Positions 11,043 through 24,600 of a stretch of DNA of 64,000 nt are shown here, piece after piece. The DNA is from Linyphia triangularis (lineage: Eukaryota; Arthropoda; Arachnida; Araneae; Linyphiidae), in assembly GCA_963978545.1 (NCBI GenBank), contig OZ021729.1, positions 86,718,670 through 86,782,669 on the forward strand, read 5' to 3'. A program made the translations under genes and the position numbers. A model generated the notes under the pieces. That model was not told the DNA's origin, did no database searches, and saw only the letters and a program-made list of their open reading frames with translations. Numbering within the stretch: position 1 is the first letter of the stretch; each line of letters begins with the position of its first letter.

Positions 11043-11283
11043 GTGATAAGTGTTGCGGAATTTAATTCCGGAACTCTTAAAGCTGTGGACAAACTTCAGG
11101 AGCAAAGTGGTATATGTCATAAAGTAATTCTTCAAGACATTCTGCTACGAGTACGGACATTCTTCGAACATATTTGAGAAGACGGAAAACTTCCGAGACC
11201 TATAAAACTACACAAAAGAAAATTAAACTTGCACGACGATAAAGAAGAATGAAGAAATTGTAAATAAAGCGGGTAGTTTTTAA

Positions 11284-11693
11284 ATTTATACAACCCTAAA
11301 TTTACTCGCACTTACTTACCAAAAGTTTAGACACACTTTTAAAACATTTTAAACATAATGTAAAATGTATACATTTGTTTTTTACTTATTTTTGTTCCAA
11401 ATCAATCAAAAGAACGTTCAAGTCCTAAAAGTATTAAATACAATACAAATAAATTTCCATTTTATGATTAATCGCTGTAAATTATAGTGCAATTGTTAGT
11501 ATATTTACAGTAACTATTCTCTGTATAATAATATTTTATAAATACTTAAAAACTGGAAAAGAAATCTTTTAACACTGTTTTTCTCGGTTCGTTATTTTTC
11601 AGTTTCGAGTGTTGTTTAAATCCCTAAGGCTTTTTTCTAAATTCAGTTAGGATTGGGAAATTTTTATAGTGTATCTGAACTGATTTTATAGTG
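11284..11693. other. AT-rich boundary between transposon relics and satellite
   Basis: No gene or element end is seen. Clear satellite homology begins at about 11694 (TTGAGAATTTGAAAATTGAC). A short TTTCAGTTTCGAGTGT match to the satellite near 11600 may be a decayed remnant. Confidence 0.5.
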
Positions 11694-11945
11694 TTGAGAA
11701 TTTGAAAATTGACTAAGGAGTGACAAGTTTAAAGAATTTTCAAACAGTTGACTTTTTTGGGTGCAATAACTGGATTGTGAGTAGTAAAATTTCACTTTAA
11801 TGACGATTTTAATATGGAAATCGATTCGGGTGATAATTTATGTTACCCTTGTTGCAAAAAGATTGTAAAAGTTTGAAAATTTAGAAGTGTGAAATTTTTC
11901 ATACGATTAACATGGGGGAAATTTAAAACGAAACACTTTGAAAGT

Positions 11946-12717
11946 GCACTTTTTGGACCAACTTTAGACCCACTTCTTATTTAGTCAGTGTTATAAAATT
12001 GGAATTGGAGATTCCCCTATATATAAGCTTCAATATCACAAACGGGAAAAATTTATGAAAATTTTACTTTTTGAACAATAATTCATTGAATAGTCCGCCA
12101 TGTGTTTTCAATGGGGGACTTTTATTTTTGAGAAAATTGCACTTTTTGGACAAACTTTAGACCCACTTCTTATTTAGTCAGTGTTATAAAATTGGAATCG
12201 GAGATGCTCCTATGTATAAGCTTCAAATTAACAAATAGGAGAATTTTTTGAAAATTTTACTTTTTAAACAATAATTCATTGAATTGTCCGCCATGAGTTT
12301 TCAATGGGGGACTTTAATTTTTGAGAAAATTGCACTTTTTGGACCAACTTTAGACCCACTTCTTATTTAGTCAGTGTTATAAAATTGAAATCGGAGATTC
12401 TCCTATGTATAAGCTTCAAATTAACAAATAGGAGAATTTTTTGAAAATTTTACTTTTTGAACAATAATTCATTGAATAGTCCGCCATGTGTTTTCAATGG
12501 GGGACTTTTATTTTTGAGAAAATTGCACTTTTTGGACCAACTTTAGACCCACTTCTTATTTAGTCAGTGTTATAAAATTGAAATAGGAGATTCTCCTATG
12601 TATAAGCTTCAAATTAACAAATAGGAGAATTTTTTTAAAATTTTACTTTTTGAACAATAATTCATTGAATAGTCCGCCATGTGTTTTCAATGGTTGAATT
12701 GTATTTTTGAGAAAATT
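11946..12717 (+). repeat. four tandem copies of the 193-bp satellite submodule
   Basis: The landmark GCACTTTTTGGA starts at 11946, 12139, 12332 and 12525, and the next module boundary is at 12718, so the period is exactly 193 bp. Each unit holds GACCCACTTCTTATTTAG, the TATA-like block followed by AAGCTT, AATAATTCATTGAAT and TTGAGAAAATTG. In ordinary monomers this module is present once; here it has been amplified in place. Confidence 0.95.
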
Positions 12718-14286
12718 GCACAAATGCTTTCAAATTGCTAATTGGAGTTGGATATATGTTTTATAGTCATTCTTGTGGCAAATATTAATTAAAAAAAAGT
12801 ATTCCAAAAAACAAAAATTTAATTTTTCGAAAATTTTGAAATATTTCAGGTTCGAGTGTATTTGAATGGAAAATTTCATTTCTATCAAATATGGCTCCAA
12901 ATTGTGTTTTTTTTATCCAAAAACACTTTAAAATTCAAACAAATTTCCAAATTTTGGCCAAAAAAACTATTTTTGAATAGTTTTATGAGAAGTTGAAGTT
13001 TTGAAATGAAAGCGCTCAGAAACTGTTTTGAAGCCTTTATTTTACTTAGCATTGCTTCGATTTTGAGTGCTAAAATACTATTTCATGAGCAAATTGATGA
13101 TAAGATAGAAATCGGGTGATGACTTTTATTATCCAAAAATACAAATTAAGGTTAAAATTCGAAAATTGAGAATTTGAAAATTGCCTAAGGATTTGCAAGT
13201 TTAATGTATATTCAAATGGATATAAAGAATTTTTTTGGCAATAACTGAATTTTGAGAAGTAAAATTTCATTTTAATGACCATTTGAATGTGGAAATCAAT
13301 TCGGTTGATGATTTCTGTTACCCTAGCTGCAAAAGGATTGTAAAAGTTTGAAAATTTAGAAGTGTGAATTTTTCATACGATTAACATGGGGGAAATTTAA
13401 AACGAAACACTTTGAAAGTGCACTTTTTGGACCAACTTTAGACCCACTTGTTATTTAGTCAGTGTTATAAAATTGGAATAGGAGATTCTCTTATGTATAA
13501 GCTTCAAATTAACAAATAGGAGAATTTTTTGAAAATTTTACTTTTTGAACAATAATTCATTAAATAGTCCGCCATGTGTTTTCAATGGTTGAATTGTATT
13601 TTCGAGAAAATGACTCAAATGCTTTCAAATTGTGAATTTGAGTTGGATATATGTTTTATAATCATTCTTGTACCAATTTTAATTAAAAAAAGTATTCTGT
13701 AAATCAAAAATTAATATTTTCGAAAATCGTCAAATATTTCATTTTCGAGTGTATTTGAATGGAAAATTTCATTTTTAACAAATGGTTCCAAATCGTGTTT
13801 TTTTATTCAAAAACACTTTATAAATCAAACTAACAACAAAATTTTGGCCAAAATATTTTTTGAATATCTATATGAAAAGTTGAAATTTTGAAACGAAAGC
13901 GCTCTGAAAATGTTTTCAAGCCGTCTTTTAAGTTTGCATTGGTTCGAATTTGAGCAATAAAATTGATGATCAGAATAAAATTGGATGATGAATTTTATGA
14001 TTCTAGGCAGCAAATTAAGGTTATATTTCAAAGATTGAGAATTTGAAAATTGACTAAGGATTGACAAGTTTAAAGAATTTTCAAAAAGTTGACTTTTTTG
14101 GGTGCAATAACTGGATTGTGAGTAGTAAAATTTCACTTTAATGACGATTTTAATATGGAAATCGATTCGGGTGATAATTTCTGTTACCCTTGTTGCAAAA
14201 AGATTGTAAAAGTTTGAAAATTTAGAAGTGTGAAATTTTTCATACGATTAACATGGGGGAAATTTAAAACGAAACACTTTGAAAGT

Positions 14287-15648
14287 GCACTTTTTGGACC
14301 AACTTTAGACCCACTTCTTATTTAGCGAGTGTTATAAAATTGGAATTGGAGATTCTCCTATGTATGATCTTCAATATAACAAAAGAGAATTTTTTTTTAA
14401 AAATTTTACTTTTGAACAATAATTCATTGATTAGTCTGCAATGTGTTTTTAATGGGGGAATTTTACTTTTGAGAAAATTGCACTTTTTGGACCAACTTTA
14501 GACCCACTTCTTATTTAGTGAGTGTTATAAAATTGGAATTAGAGATTCTCCTATATATAAGCTTCAATATCAAAAACGGTAAAAAATTTGAAAATTTTAC
14601 TTTTTGAACAATAATTCATTGAATACTCCACCATGTGTTTTCAATGAGGTAATTGTATTTTCGTAAAAATTGCTTTTTGGACCAACTTTAGACACACTTC
14701 TTATTTAATAAATGTTATAAAATTGGAATTGGAGATTTTCCTTTATATGAGCTTCATTATAACAAAAGAGACAATTTTTTGAAAATTTTACTTTTTGAAC
14801 AATAATTCATTGAATAGTCCGCCATGTGTTTTCAATGCTTGAATTTTACTTTTGAGATAATTGCACTTTTTGGACCAACTTTAGACCCACTTCTTATTTA
14901 GTGAGTGTTATAAAATTGGAATAAGAGATTCTCCTATATATGAGCTTCCATATAAAAAATGGGAAAAATTTTTGAAAATTTTACTTTTTGAACAATAATT
15001 CATTGAATAGTCCGCCATGTGTTTCCAATGAGGGAATTGTATTTTCGTGAAAATTGCTTTTTGGACCAACTTTTTGGACCAACTTTAGATAAACTTCTTA
15101 TTTAGTGAGTGTTATAAAATTAGAATTGGAGATTCTCCTATATATGAGCTTCAATATAAAAAACGGTAAAAGTTTTTGAAAATTTTACTTTTTGATCAAT
15201 AATTCATTGAATAGTCCGCCATGTGTTTTCAATGGGGGTATTTTAATTTTGAGAAAATTGCACTTTTTGGACCAACTTTAGACCCACTTCTTATTTAGTG
15301 AATGTTATAAAATTGGATTTGGAGTTTCTCCTATATATAAGCTTCAATATCACAAATGGGAAAAAATTTTGAAAATTTTCCTTTTTGATCAATAATTCAT
15401 TGAATAGTCCGCCATGTGTTTTCAATGAGGGAATTGTATTTTCGTGAAAATTGCTTTTTGGAACGACTTTTTGGACCAACTTTAGACACACTTCTTATTT
15501 AGTGAATGTTATAAAATTGGAATTGGAGTTTCTCCTATATATATGCTTCAATATCTTAAATGGGAAAAAATTTTGAAAATTTTCCTTTTTGATCAATAAT
15601 TCATTGAATAGTCCGCCATGTGTTTTCAATGGGGGAATTGTATTTTTG
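14287..15648 (+). repeat. seven tandem copies of the 193-bp satellite submodule
   Basis: Module starts are about 14287, 14480, 14672, 14863, 15056, 15260 and 15453, with spacings of 191-193 bp except one of 204 bp. The longer unit contains a local duplication of TTTTTGGACCAAC near 15056-15085. These units are more diverged than those at 11946-12717, and several have lost the CACTT part of GCACTTTTTGG. Confidence 0.92.
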
Positions 15649-17940
15649 AGAAAATGACTCAAATGTTTTTAAATGGTGTATTTGAGTTGGATAGATGTTA
15701 TATAGTCATTCTGGTCCCAAATTTTAATTTAAAAAAAAAGTATTCTAAAAATCAAAAATTCCATTTTTCGTATATCTTGAAATATTTCAGTTTCGAGTGT
15801 AATTGAATGGAAGATTTCATTTTTAACAAATGGTTCCAAATTGTGTTTTTTTTTTCAAAAACACTTTAAAAATTAAACTAATTTCAAAATTTTGGCCAAA
15901 AAAATTATTTTTGAATAGCTTTATTAGAAGTTGAAATTTTGGAACGAAAGCGCTCAGAAACTGTTTTTAATTCTTTATTTTACTTAGCATTGCTTCGATT
16001 TTGAGTGCTAAAATACTATTTCATGAGCAAATTGATGATCAGAAAGAAATCGGGTGATGACTTTTATTATCCTAGGCAAAAATTAAGGTTAAAATTCGAA
16101 AATTGAGAATTTGAAAATTGCCTAAGGATTGGCAAGTTTAACGTATATTCAAAGGGATATAAAGACTTTTTTTTGGAAATAACTGAATTTTGAGTAGTAA
16201 AATTTCATTTTAATGTGGAAATCAATTCGGGTGATGATTTTTGTTACCCTAGCTGTAAAAAGATTGTAAAAGTTTGAAAATTTAGAAGTGTGAAATTTTT
16301 CATACGATTAATATGGGGAAAATTTGAAACGAAACATTTTGAAAGTGCACTTTTTGGACCACCTTTAGACCCAATTCTTATTTAGTTAGTGTTATAAAAT
16401 TGGAATTGGAGTTTCTCCTATATATAAGCTTCAATATCACAAACGGGAAAAATTTTTGAAAATTTTAATTTTTGATCAATAATTCATTGACTAGTCCGCC
16501 ATGTGTTTTCAATGGGGGAATTGTATTTATGAGAAAATTACTGAAATGCTTTCAAATTGTGAATTTGAGTTGGATATATGTTTTATAGTCATTCTGGTAC
16601 CAAATTTTAATTAAAAAAAAAGTATTCTAAAAATCAAAGTTTCCATTTTTCGTAAATCTTGAAATATTTCAGTTTCGAATGTAATGGAATGGAAGATTTC
16701 ATTTTTAACAATTGGTTCCAAATTGTGTTTTTTTATTCAAAAAACTTTATAAATGAAACTAAGTTCAAAATTTTGGCCAAAAAACTATATTTGAATAGCT
16801 ATATGAGAAGTTGATATTTTGAAACGAAAGCGGTCAGAATTTTTTTTCAAGCCGTCTTTTTTCTTTGGATTTGTTCGATTTTGAGTGTTAAAATACCATT
16901 TTATAAGCAAATTTTTGAGTGCAGCAAATTTAGAATGAAATCGGGTAATGACTTTTTTGATCCTAGGCAACAAATTTAGATTAAATTGAGAATTTGAAAA
17001 TTGCCTTAGGATAGACAATTTTAATGTATTTTCAAAGGGTTATAAAGACATTTTTGTTTTTTACAGTAACTGGGTTTTGAGTAGTAAAATTTCACTTTAA
17101 TGACGATTTGAATGTGGAAATTGATTCGCGTGATGATTTCTGTTACCCTAGTTGCACAAAAATTGTAAAATTTTGAAAATTTAGATATGTGAAATTTTCC
17201 ATGCGGTTAACATGGGAAAAATTAAAAACTAAAATTTGTGAAAGTGCAATTTTTGGAACCAACTTTAGACCCATTTCGTATTTAGTGAGAATTATAAAAT
17301 TGGAATTGAAGATTTTCCTTTATATGAACTTCAATATCACAAACAGGAAAAAATTTTGAAAATTTTACTTTTTGATCAATAATTCATTGAATAGTCCGCC
17401 ATGTGTTTTCAATGGGGGAATTGTATTTATGAGAAAATTGCTAAAATGCTTTCAAATTGTGAATTTGAGTTGGATATATGTTTTATAGTAATTCTTTTTA
17501 TAGTCAATTTATAGACCATTTTAATGTGGAAATCAATTCGGGTGATGATCTCTGTTACCCTAGCTGCAAAAAGATTGTAAAAGTTTGAAAATTTAGAAGT
17601 GTGAAATTTTTCATACGATTAATATGGGGAAAATTTGAAACGAAACATTTTGAAAGTGCACTTTTTGGACCACCTTTAGACCCACTTCTTATTTAGTTAG
17701 TGTTATATAATTGGAATTGGAGTTTCTCCTATATATAAGCTTCAATATCACAAACGGAAAAATTTTTTGAAAATTTTACTTTTTGATCAATAATTCATTG
17801 AATAGTCCGCCATGTGTTTTCAATGGGGGAATTGTATTTATGAGAAAATTACTCAAATGCTTTCAAATTGTGAATTTGAGTTGGATATATGTTTTATAGT
17901 CACAATATATGTTTTATAAGGATATATGTTTTATAGAAAC

Positions 17941-19108
17941 AATTTATGAAAATTTTACTTTTTGAACAATAATTCATTGAATAGTCCGCCATGTGTTTTC
18001 AATGGGGGACTTTTATTTTTGAGAAAATTGCACTTTTTGGACAAACTTTAGACCCACTTCTTATTTAGTCAGTGTTATAAAATTGAAATCGGAGATTCTC
18101 CTATGTATAAGCTTCAAATTAACAAATAGGAGAATTTTTTGAAAATTTTACTTTTTAAACAATAATTCATTGAATTGTCCGCCATGAGTTTTCAATGGGG
18201 GACTTTAATTTTTGAGAAAATTGCACTTTTTGGACCAACTTTAGACCCACTTCTTATTTAGTCAGTGTTATAAAATTGAAATCGGAGATTCTCCTATGTA
18301 TAAGCTTCAAATTAACAAATAGGAGAATTTTTTAAAAATTTTACTTTTTGAACAATAATTCATTGAATAGTCCGCCATGTGTTTTCAATGGTTGAATTGT
18401 ATTTTTGAGAAAATTGCACAAATGCTTTCAAATTGCTAATTGGAGTTGGATATATGTTTTATAGTCATTCTTGTGGCAAATATTAATTAAAAAAAAGTAT
18501 TCTAAAAAACAAAAATTTAATTTTTCGAAAATTTTGAAATATTTCAGGTTCGAGTGTATTTGAATGGAAAATTTCATTTCTATCAAATATGGCTCCAAAT
18601 TGTGTTTTTTTTATCCAAAAACACTTTAAAATTCAAACAAATTTCCAAATTTTGGCCAAAAAAACTATTTTTGAATAGTTTTATGAGAAGTTGAAGTTTT
18701 GAAATGAAAGCGCTCAGAAACTGTTTTGAAGCCTTTATTTTACTTAGCATTGCTTCGATTTTGAGTGCTAAAATACTATTTCATGAGCAAATTGATGATA
18801 AGATAGAAATCGGGTGATGACTTTTATTATCCAAAAATACAAATTAAGGTTAAAATTCGAAAATTGAGAATTTGAAAATTGCCTAAGGATTTGCAAGTTT
18901 AATGTATATTCAAATGGATATAAAGAATTTTTTTGGCAATAACTGAATTTTGAGAAGTAAAATTTCATTTTAATGACCATTTGAATGTGGAAATCAATTC
19001 GGTTGATGATTTCTGTTACCCTAGCTGCAAAAGGATTGTAAAAGTTTGAAAATTTAGAAGTGTGAAATTTTTCATACGATTAACATAGGGGAAATTTAAA
19101 ACGAAACA
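17941..19108 (+). repeat. dispersed duplicate of the 12050-13409 satellite segment
   Basis: This segment is nearly identical to 12050-13409, about 5.7-5.9 kb away, although neighbouring monomers are clearly diverged. It has one 193-bp submodule fewer (the offset changes from 5891 to 5698). The left junction follows three near-copies of ATATATGTTTTATA (17885, 17905, 17922). The right junction joins ACGAAACATT to TTGAATAG across the microhomology CATT, losing the usual block between. Confidence 0.88.
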
Positions 19109-20568
19109 TTGAATAGTCCGCCGTGTGTTTTCAATGGGGGAATTGTATTTATGAGAAAATTACTGAAATGCTTTCAAATTGTGAATTTGAGTTGGATATA
19201 TGTTTTATAGTCATTCTGGTACCAAATTTTAATTAAAAAAAAGTATTCTAAAAATCAAAGTTTCCATTTTTCGTAAATCTTGAAATATTTCAGTTTCGAG
19301 TGTAATTGAATGGAAGATTTCATTTTTAACAATTGGTTCCAAATTGTGTTTTTTTATTCAATAAACTTTATAAATGAAACTAAGTTAAAAATTTTGGCCA
19401 AAAAACTATATTTGAATAGCTATATGAGAAGTTGATATTTTGAAACGAAAGCGGTCAGAATTTTTTTTCAAGCCGTCTTTTTTCTTTGGATTAGTCCGAT
19501 TTTGAGTGTTAAAATACCATTTTATAAGCAAATTTTTGAGTGCAGCAAATTTAGAATGAAATGGGGTAATGACTTTTTTGATCCTAGGTAACAAATTTAG
19601 ATTAAATTGAGAATTTGAAAATTGCCTTAGGATTGACAATTTTAATGTATTTTCAAAGGGATATAAAGACATTTTTGTTTTTTACAGTAACTGGGTTTTG
19701 AGTAGTAAAATTTCACTTTAATGACGATTTGAATGTGGAAATTGATTCGCGTGATGATTTCTGTTACCCTAGTTGCAAAAAGATTGTAAAAGTTTTAAAA
19801 TTTAGAAGTCTGAAATTTTTCTTACGATTAATATGGGGAAAATTTGAAACGAAACATTTTGAAAGTGCACTTTTTGGACCACCTTTAGACCCACTTCTTA
19901 TTTAGTTAGTGTTATAAAATTGGAATTGGAGTTTCTCCTATATATAAGCTTCAATATCACAAACGGGAAAATTTTTTAAAAATTTTACTTTTTGATCAAT
20001 AATTCATTGAATAGTCCGCCATGCGTTTTCAATGGGGAATTGTATTTATGAGAAAATTACTCAAATGCTTTCAAATTGTGAATTTGAGTTGGATATATGT
20101 TTTATAGTCATTCTGGTAACAAATTTTAATTAAAAAAAAAGTATTCTAAAAATCAAAGTTTCCATTTTTCGAAAATCTTGAAATATTTCAGTTTCGAGTG
20201 TAATTGAATGGAAGATTTCATTTTTAACAATTGGTTCCAAATTGTGTTTTTTTATTCAAAAAACTTTATAAATGAAACTAAGTTCAAAATTTTGGCCAAA
20301 AAACTATATTTGAATAGCTATTTGAGAAGTTGATATTTTGAAACGAAAGCGCTCAGAATTTTTTTTCAAGCCGTCTTTTTTCTTTGGATTAGTTCGATTT
20401 TGAGTGTTAAATTACCATTTTATAAGCAAATTTTTGATGCAGCAAATTCAGAATGAAATCGGGTAATGACTTTTTTGATCCTAGGCAACAAATTTAGATT
20501 AAATTGAGAATTTGAAAATTGCCTTAGGATTGACAATTTTAATGTATTTTCAAAGGGTTATAAAGACA

Positions 20569-21665
20569 CTTGGGGGCTCCGCCCCCTGTTCGCTGACGCT
20601 CGCCAACCCCCTGGATTGCTATGCAATCCCCTTGGCTCACTTTGCTCGCCTCAAAGGGAAGCATTTAAAATATGCCCTAGCAAAAAACTATTTCAGCTGT
20701 ATAATGCCTTGAAATTGAAAACGTTTTGTTATTTATTAAGAGTCAGAATCTTGCCACGTCATTATCCTACTGCTGTCGAGACGCGTTAAGCAGGGACAGT
20801 GTGGCAACGTAGTAGAAAGTTCTTGGGAAAAAAAAAATAAACAGTATCGTACATATATTTAAAAAAGATCGGTTATTTCATTGAACAATTAAAATTTACG
20901 GACTGGTATCGTATGAAGCGCTAAGATAATTAAAGTTGTTTATCGAAATTTTTTAACCAAGCCAATCATATGTTCGCATAATCTTTTTTGCGATACTTAG
21001 AAAATAAAATAAAACAGTGAAAGGCCAATTATCTGGCATTCAATCAACAGGAATTTTTTGAAAATCAAATTTGGCGAGAAAATTAGCCCTGTTTTGCCAA
21101 AAGTTTTTTTATTTATTTCATATGAGATTTTGAAGTTGAGCCAGTGATTTTATTCGTTATTTTGATAGTTTTCAATTCGTAATAGCTGAATTTGCACTTA
21201 TTAGATATGAATATCAGTTGAGATTTACTGTACAATGCATCTTAGAGACTTCTTGAAAGTTGTCGATTTAACGCTGAATGCCATCAGGCGACCTCGGGAA
21301 TATGTTCCAGCAGATAACTTTTCCAAAAAGTCTGGTTTATCCGAAATTCCAATCCAAAAGAAATATACACACCTTGGATCTATTTATTCTTGCATCATCG
21401 TAACTATTAAATCAATAGGTTTTAAATAGGCAATAATTTCTATCTGTAGACTGTAATAAGAAAAACAAAATATAGCGAATTTAAGTTGTTGCTGTTGCCA
21501 GATGTATTAGTCAAATTTCAAAAGATATATTGTGATTGGCTGGATTGTTGAATTTGGAAATTCGTGCATAAAGTACATTTAAACGATTTGTTTGAAGTCA
21601 TTGCCATTCTGCTCACAGAAATACAGCCGAATTTGGACGTTACGCAAGAGAATTATATATATAGA
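20569..21665 (-). mobile_element. nonautonomous Helitron inserted in the satellite
   Basis: On the minus strand the 1097-bp insert begins TCTATATATATAATTCTC (5' TC end, at 21665). It ends with the hairpin GGGGGC-GGA-GCCCCC immediately before CAAG (20569). A second perfect stem (GGATTGC, TAT, GCAATCC) lies at 20613-20629. There is no target duplication. Removing it restores TAAAGACATTTTTG, exactly the sequence of other satellite copies (for example 17043-17056), so insertion was between A and T on the minus strand. TC start, 3' hairpin, A/T target and no duplication are Helitron hallmarks. The 3' end reads CAAG where CTRR is typical. No Rep/helicase coding is seen; a 64-codon plus-strand frame at 21235-21429 has no known motif. 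Confidence 0.88.
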
Positions 21666-24600
21666 TTTTTGTTTTTTACAGTAACTGGGTTTTGAGTAGT
21701 AAAATTTCACTTTAATGACGATTTGAATGTGGAAATTGATTCGCGTGATGATTTCTGTTACCCTAGTTGCTCAAAAATTGTAAAATTTTGAAAATTTAGA
21801 TATGTGAAATTTTCCATACGGTTAACATGGGAAAAATTAAAAACTAAAATTTGTGAAAGTGCAATTTTTGGAACCAACTTTAGACCCATTTCGTATTTAG
21901 TGAGAATTATAAAATTGGAATTGAAGATTTTCCTATATATGAACTTCAATATCACAAACAGGAAAAAATTTTGAAAATTTTACTTTTTGATCAATAATTC
22001 ATTGAATAGTCCGCCATGTGTTTTCAATGATGGAATTGTATTTATGAGAAAATTGCTCAAATGCTTTCAAATTGTGAATTTGAGTTGGATATATGTTTTA
22101 TAGTAATTCTTTTTATAGTCATTCTTTTATAGACCATTTTAATGTGGAAATCAATTCGTGTGATGATCTCTGTTACTCTAGCTGAAAAAAGTTTGAAAAT
22201 TTAGAAGTGTTAAATTTTTCATACGATTAATATGGGGAAAATTTGAAACGAAACATTTTGAAAGTGCACTTTTTGGACCACATTTAGACCCACTTCTTAT
22301 TTAGTTAGTGTTTTAAAATTGGAATTGGAGTTTCTCCTATATATAAGCTTCAATATCACAAACGGGAAAAAATTTTGAAAATTTTACTTTTTAATCAATA
22401 ATTCATTGAATAGTCCGCCATGTGTTTTCAATTGGGGAATTGTATTGATGAGAAAATTGCTCAAATGCTTTCAAATTGTGAATTTGAGTTGGATATATGT
22501 TTTATAGTCATTCTTTTTATGGTCATTTTATAGACCATTTTAATGTGGAAATCAATTCGGGTGATGATTTCTGTTACCCTAGCTGTAAAAAGATTGTAAA
22601 AGTTTGAAAATTTAGAAGTGTGAAATTTTTCTTACGATTAACATCGGGAAAATTTAAAACGAAACATTTTTAAAGTGCACTTTTTGGACTACCTTTAGAC
22701 CCACTTCTTATTAAGTTAGTGTTATAAAATTGGAATTGGAGTTTCTCCTATATATAAACTTCAATATCACAAACGGGAAAAAATTTTGAAAATTTTAGTT
22801 TTTGATCAATAATTCATTGAATATTCCGCCGTGTGTTTTCAATGGGGGAATTGTATTTTTGAGAAAATTGCTCAAATGCTTTCAAATTGTGAATTTGAGT
22901 TGGATATATGTTTTATAGTCCTTCTGGTACCAAATTTTAATTAAAAAAAAAGTATTCTAAAAATCAAAAATTCCATTTTTCGTATATCTTGAACTATTTC
23001 AGTTTCGAGTGTAATTGAATGGAAGATTTCATTTTTAACAAATGGTTCCAAATTGCGTTTTTTATTCAAAAACACTTAAAAATTAAACTAATTTCAAAAT
23101 TTTGGCCAAAAAAAATAATTTTTGAATAGCTTTATGAGAAGTTGAAATTTTGGAGCGAAAGAGCTCAGAAACTGCTTTTAAGTCTTTATTTTACTTAACA
23201 TTGCATCGAATTTGAGTGCTAAAATACTATTTCATAAGCAAATTGATGATCAGAAAGAAATCGGGTGATGACTTTTATTATCCTAGGCAAAAATTAAGGT
23301 TAAAATTCGAAAATTGAGAATTTGAAAATTGCCTAAGGATTGGCAAGTTTAATGTATATTCAAAGGGATATAAAGTCCTTTTTTGGCAATAACTGAACTT
23401 TGAGTAGTAAAATTTCATTTTAATGACCATTTTAATGTGGAAATCAATTCGGGTGATGATTTTTGTTACCCTAGCTGTAAAAAGATTGTAAAAGTTTGAA
23501 AATTTAGAAGTGTGAAATTTTTCATACGCTTAATATGGGGAAAATTTGAAACGAAACATTTTGAAAGTGCATTTTTTGGACCACCTTTAGACCCACTTCT
23601 TAATTAGTTAGTGTTTTAAAATTGGAATTAGAGTTTCTCCTAAAAATAAACTTCAATATCACAAACGGGAAAAAATTTTGAAAATTTTACTTTTTGATGA
23701 ATAATTCATTGAATAGTCCGCCGTGTGTTTTCAATGGGGGAATTGTATTTTTGAGAAAATTGCTCAAATGCTTTCAAATTGTGAATTTGAGTTGGATATA
23801 TGTTTTATAGTCATTCTGGTACCAAATTTTAATTAAAAAAAAAGTATTCTAAAAATCAAAAATTCCATTTTTCGTATATCTTGAACTATTTCAGTTTCGA
23901 GTGTAATTGAATGGAAGATTTCATTTTTAACAATTGGTTCCAAATTGTGTTTTTTTATTCAAAAAACTTTATAAAAGAAACTAAGTTCAAAATTTTGGCC
24001 AAAAAACTATATTTGAATAGCTATATGAGAAGTTGATATTTTGAAACGAAAGCGCTCAGAATTTTTTTTCAAGCCGTCTTTTTTCTTTGGATTAGTTCGA
24101 TTTTGAGTGATAAAATACCATTTTATAAGCAAATTTTTGAGTGCAGCAAATTCAGAATGAAATCGGGTAATGACTTTTTTGATCCTAGGCAACAAATTTA
24201 GATTAAATTGAGAATTTGAGAATTGCCTTAGGATTGACAATTTTAATGTATTTTCAAAGGGATATAAAGACATTTTTGTTTTTTACAGTAACTGGGTTTT
24301 GAGTAGTAAAATTTCACTTTAATGACGATTTGAATGTGGAAATATTCGCGTGATGATTTCTGTTACCCTAGTTGCTCAAAAAATGTAAAATTTTGAAAAT
24401 TTAGATATGTGAAATTTTCCATACGGTTAACATGGGAAAAATTAAAAACTAAAATTTGTGAAAGTGCAATTTTTGGAACCAACTTTAGACCCATTTCGTA
24501 TTTAGTGAGAATTATAAAATTGGAATTGAAGATTTTCCTATATATGAACTTCAATATCACAAACAGGAAAAAATTTTGAAAATTTTACTTTTTGATCAAT

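Larger units (their letters stand above)
9839..11283 (+). pseudogene. Mutator-like (MULE) transposase C-terminal relic, split by a MITE
   Basis: Blocks matching, from memory, the C-terminal half of arthropod 'Mutator-like transposase domain' proteins occur in order but in shifting frames. They are VHKSWGKRLYTGLKNV (about 9836-9883), GGKKYGSLTEKKIRKL (9915-9962), GTHVSESHLSKILPI (10146-10190), RCTRCATQNSKESLHS then MTWNKSSKESY (from 10217), and, after the inserted element, EFNSGTLKAVDKLQEQSG (from 11058). The end reads KAGSF and a stop at 11281-11283, like the usual short C-terminal tail of the family. At least three frameshifts, internal stops and a 706-bp insertion after 10336 make it non-functional. 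The family name is an inference; the mutual order of the blocks is the stronger evidence. Confidence 0.62.
11694..20568 (+). repeat. divergent left edge of the satellite array
   Basis: Using the GTGGAAAT box as the register, monomer starts fall at about 11814, 13289, 14154, 16215, 17114, 17526, 18987 and 19735. Spacings are 1475, 865, 2061, 899, 412, 1461 and 748 bp. The large ones equal one L monomer plus extra tandem 193-bp submodules. Copies here differ from each other and from the right-hand array by many substitutions and indels, and one carries a Helitron. All copies are in the same orientation. Short minus-strand frames recur because the repeat recurs. Confidence 0.92.

Noticed and set aside
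20512..20712. 66-codon plus-strand frame across the Helitron boundary
   Set aside because: It starts in satellite DNA and ends in the Helitron's hairpin-rich end, so it is an accidental fusion.
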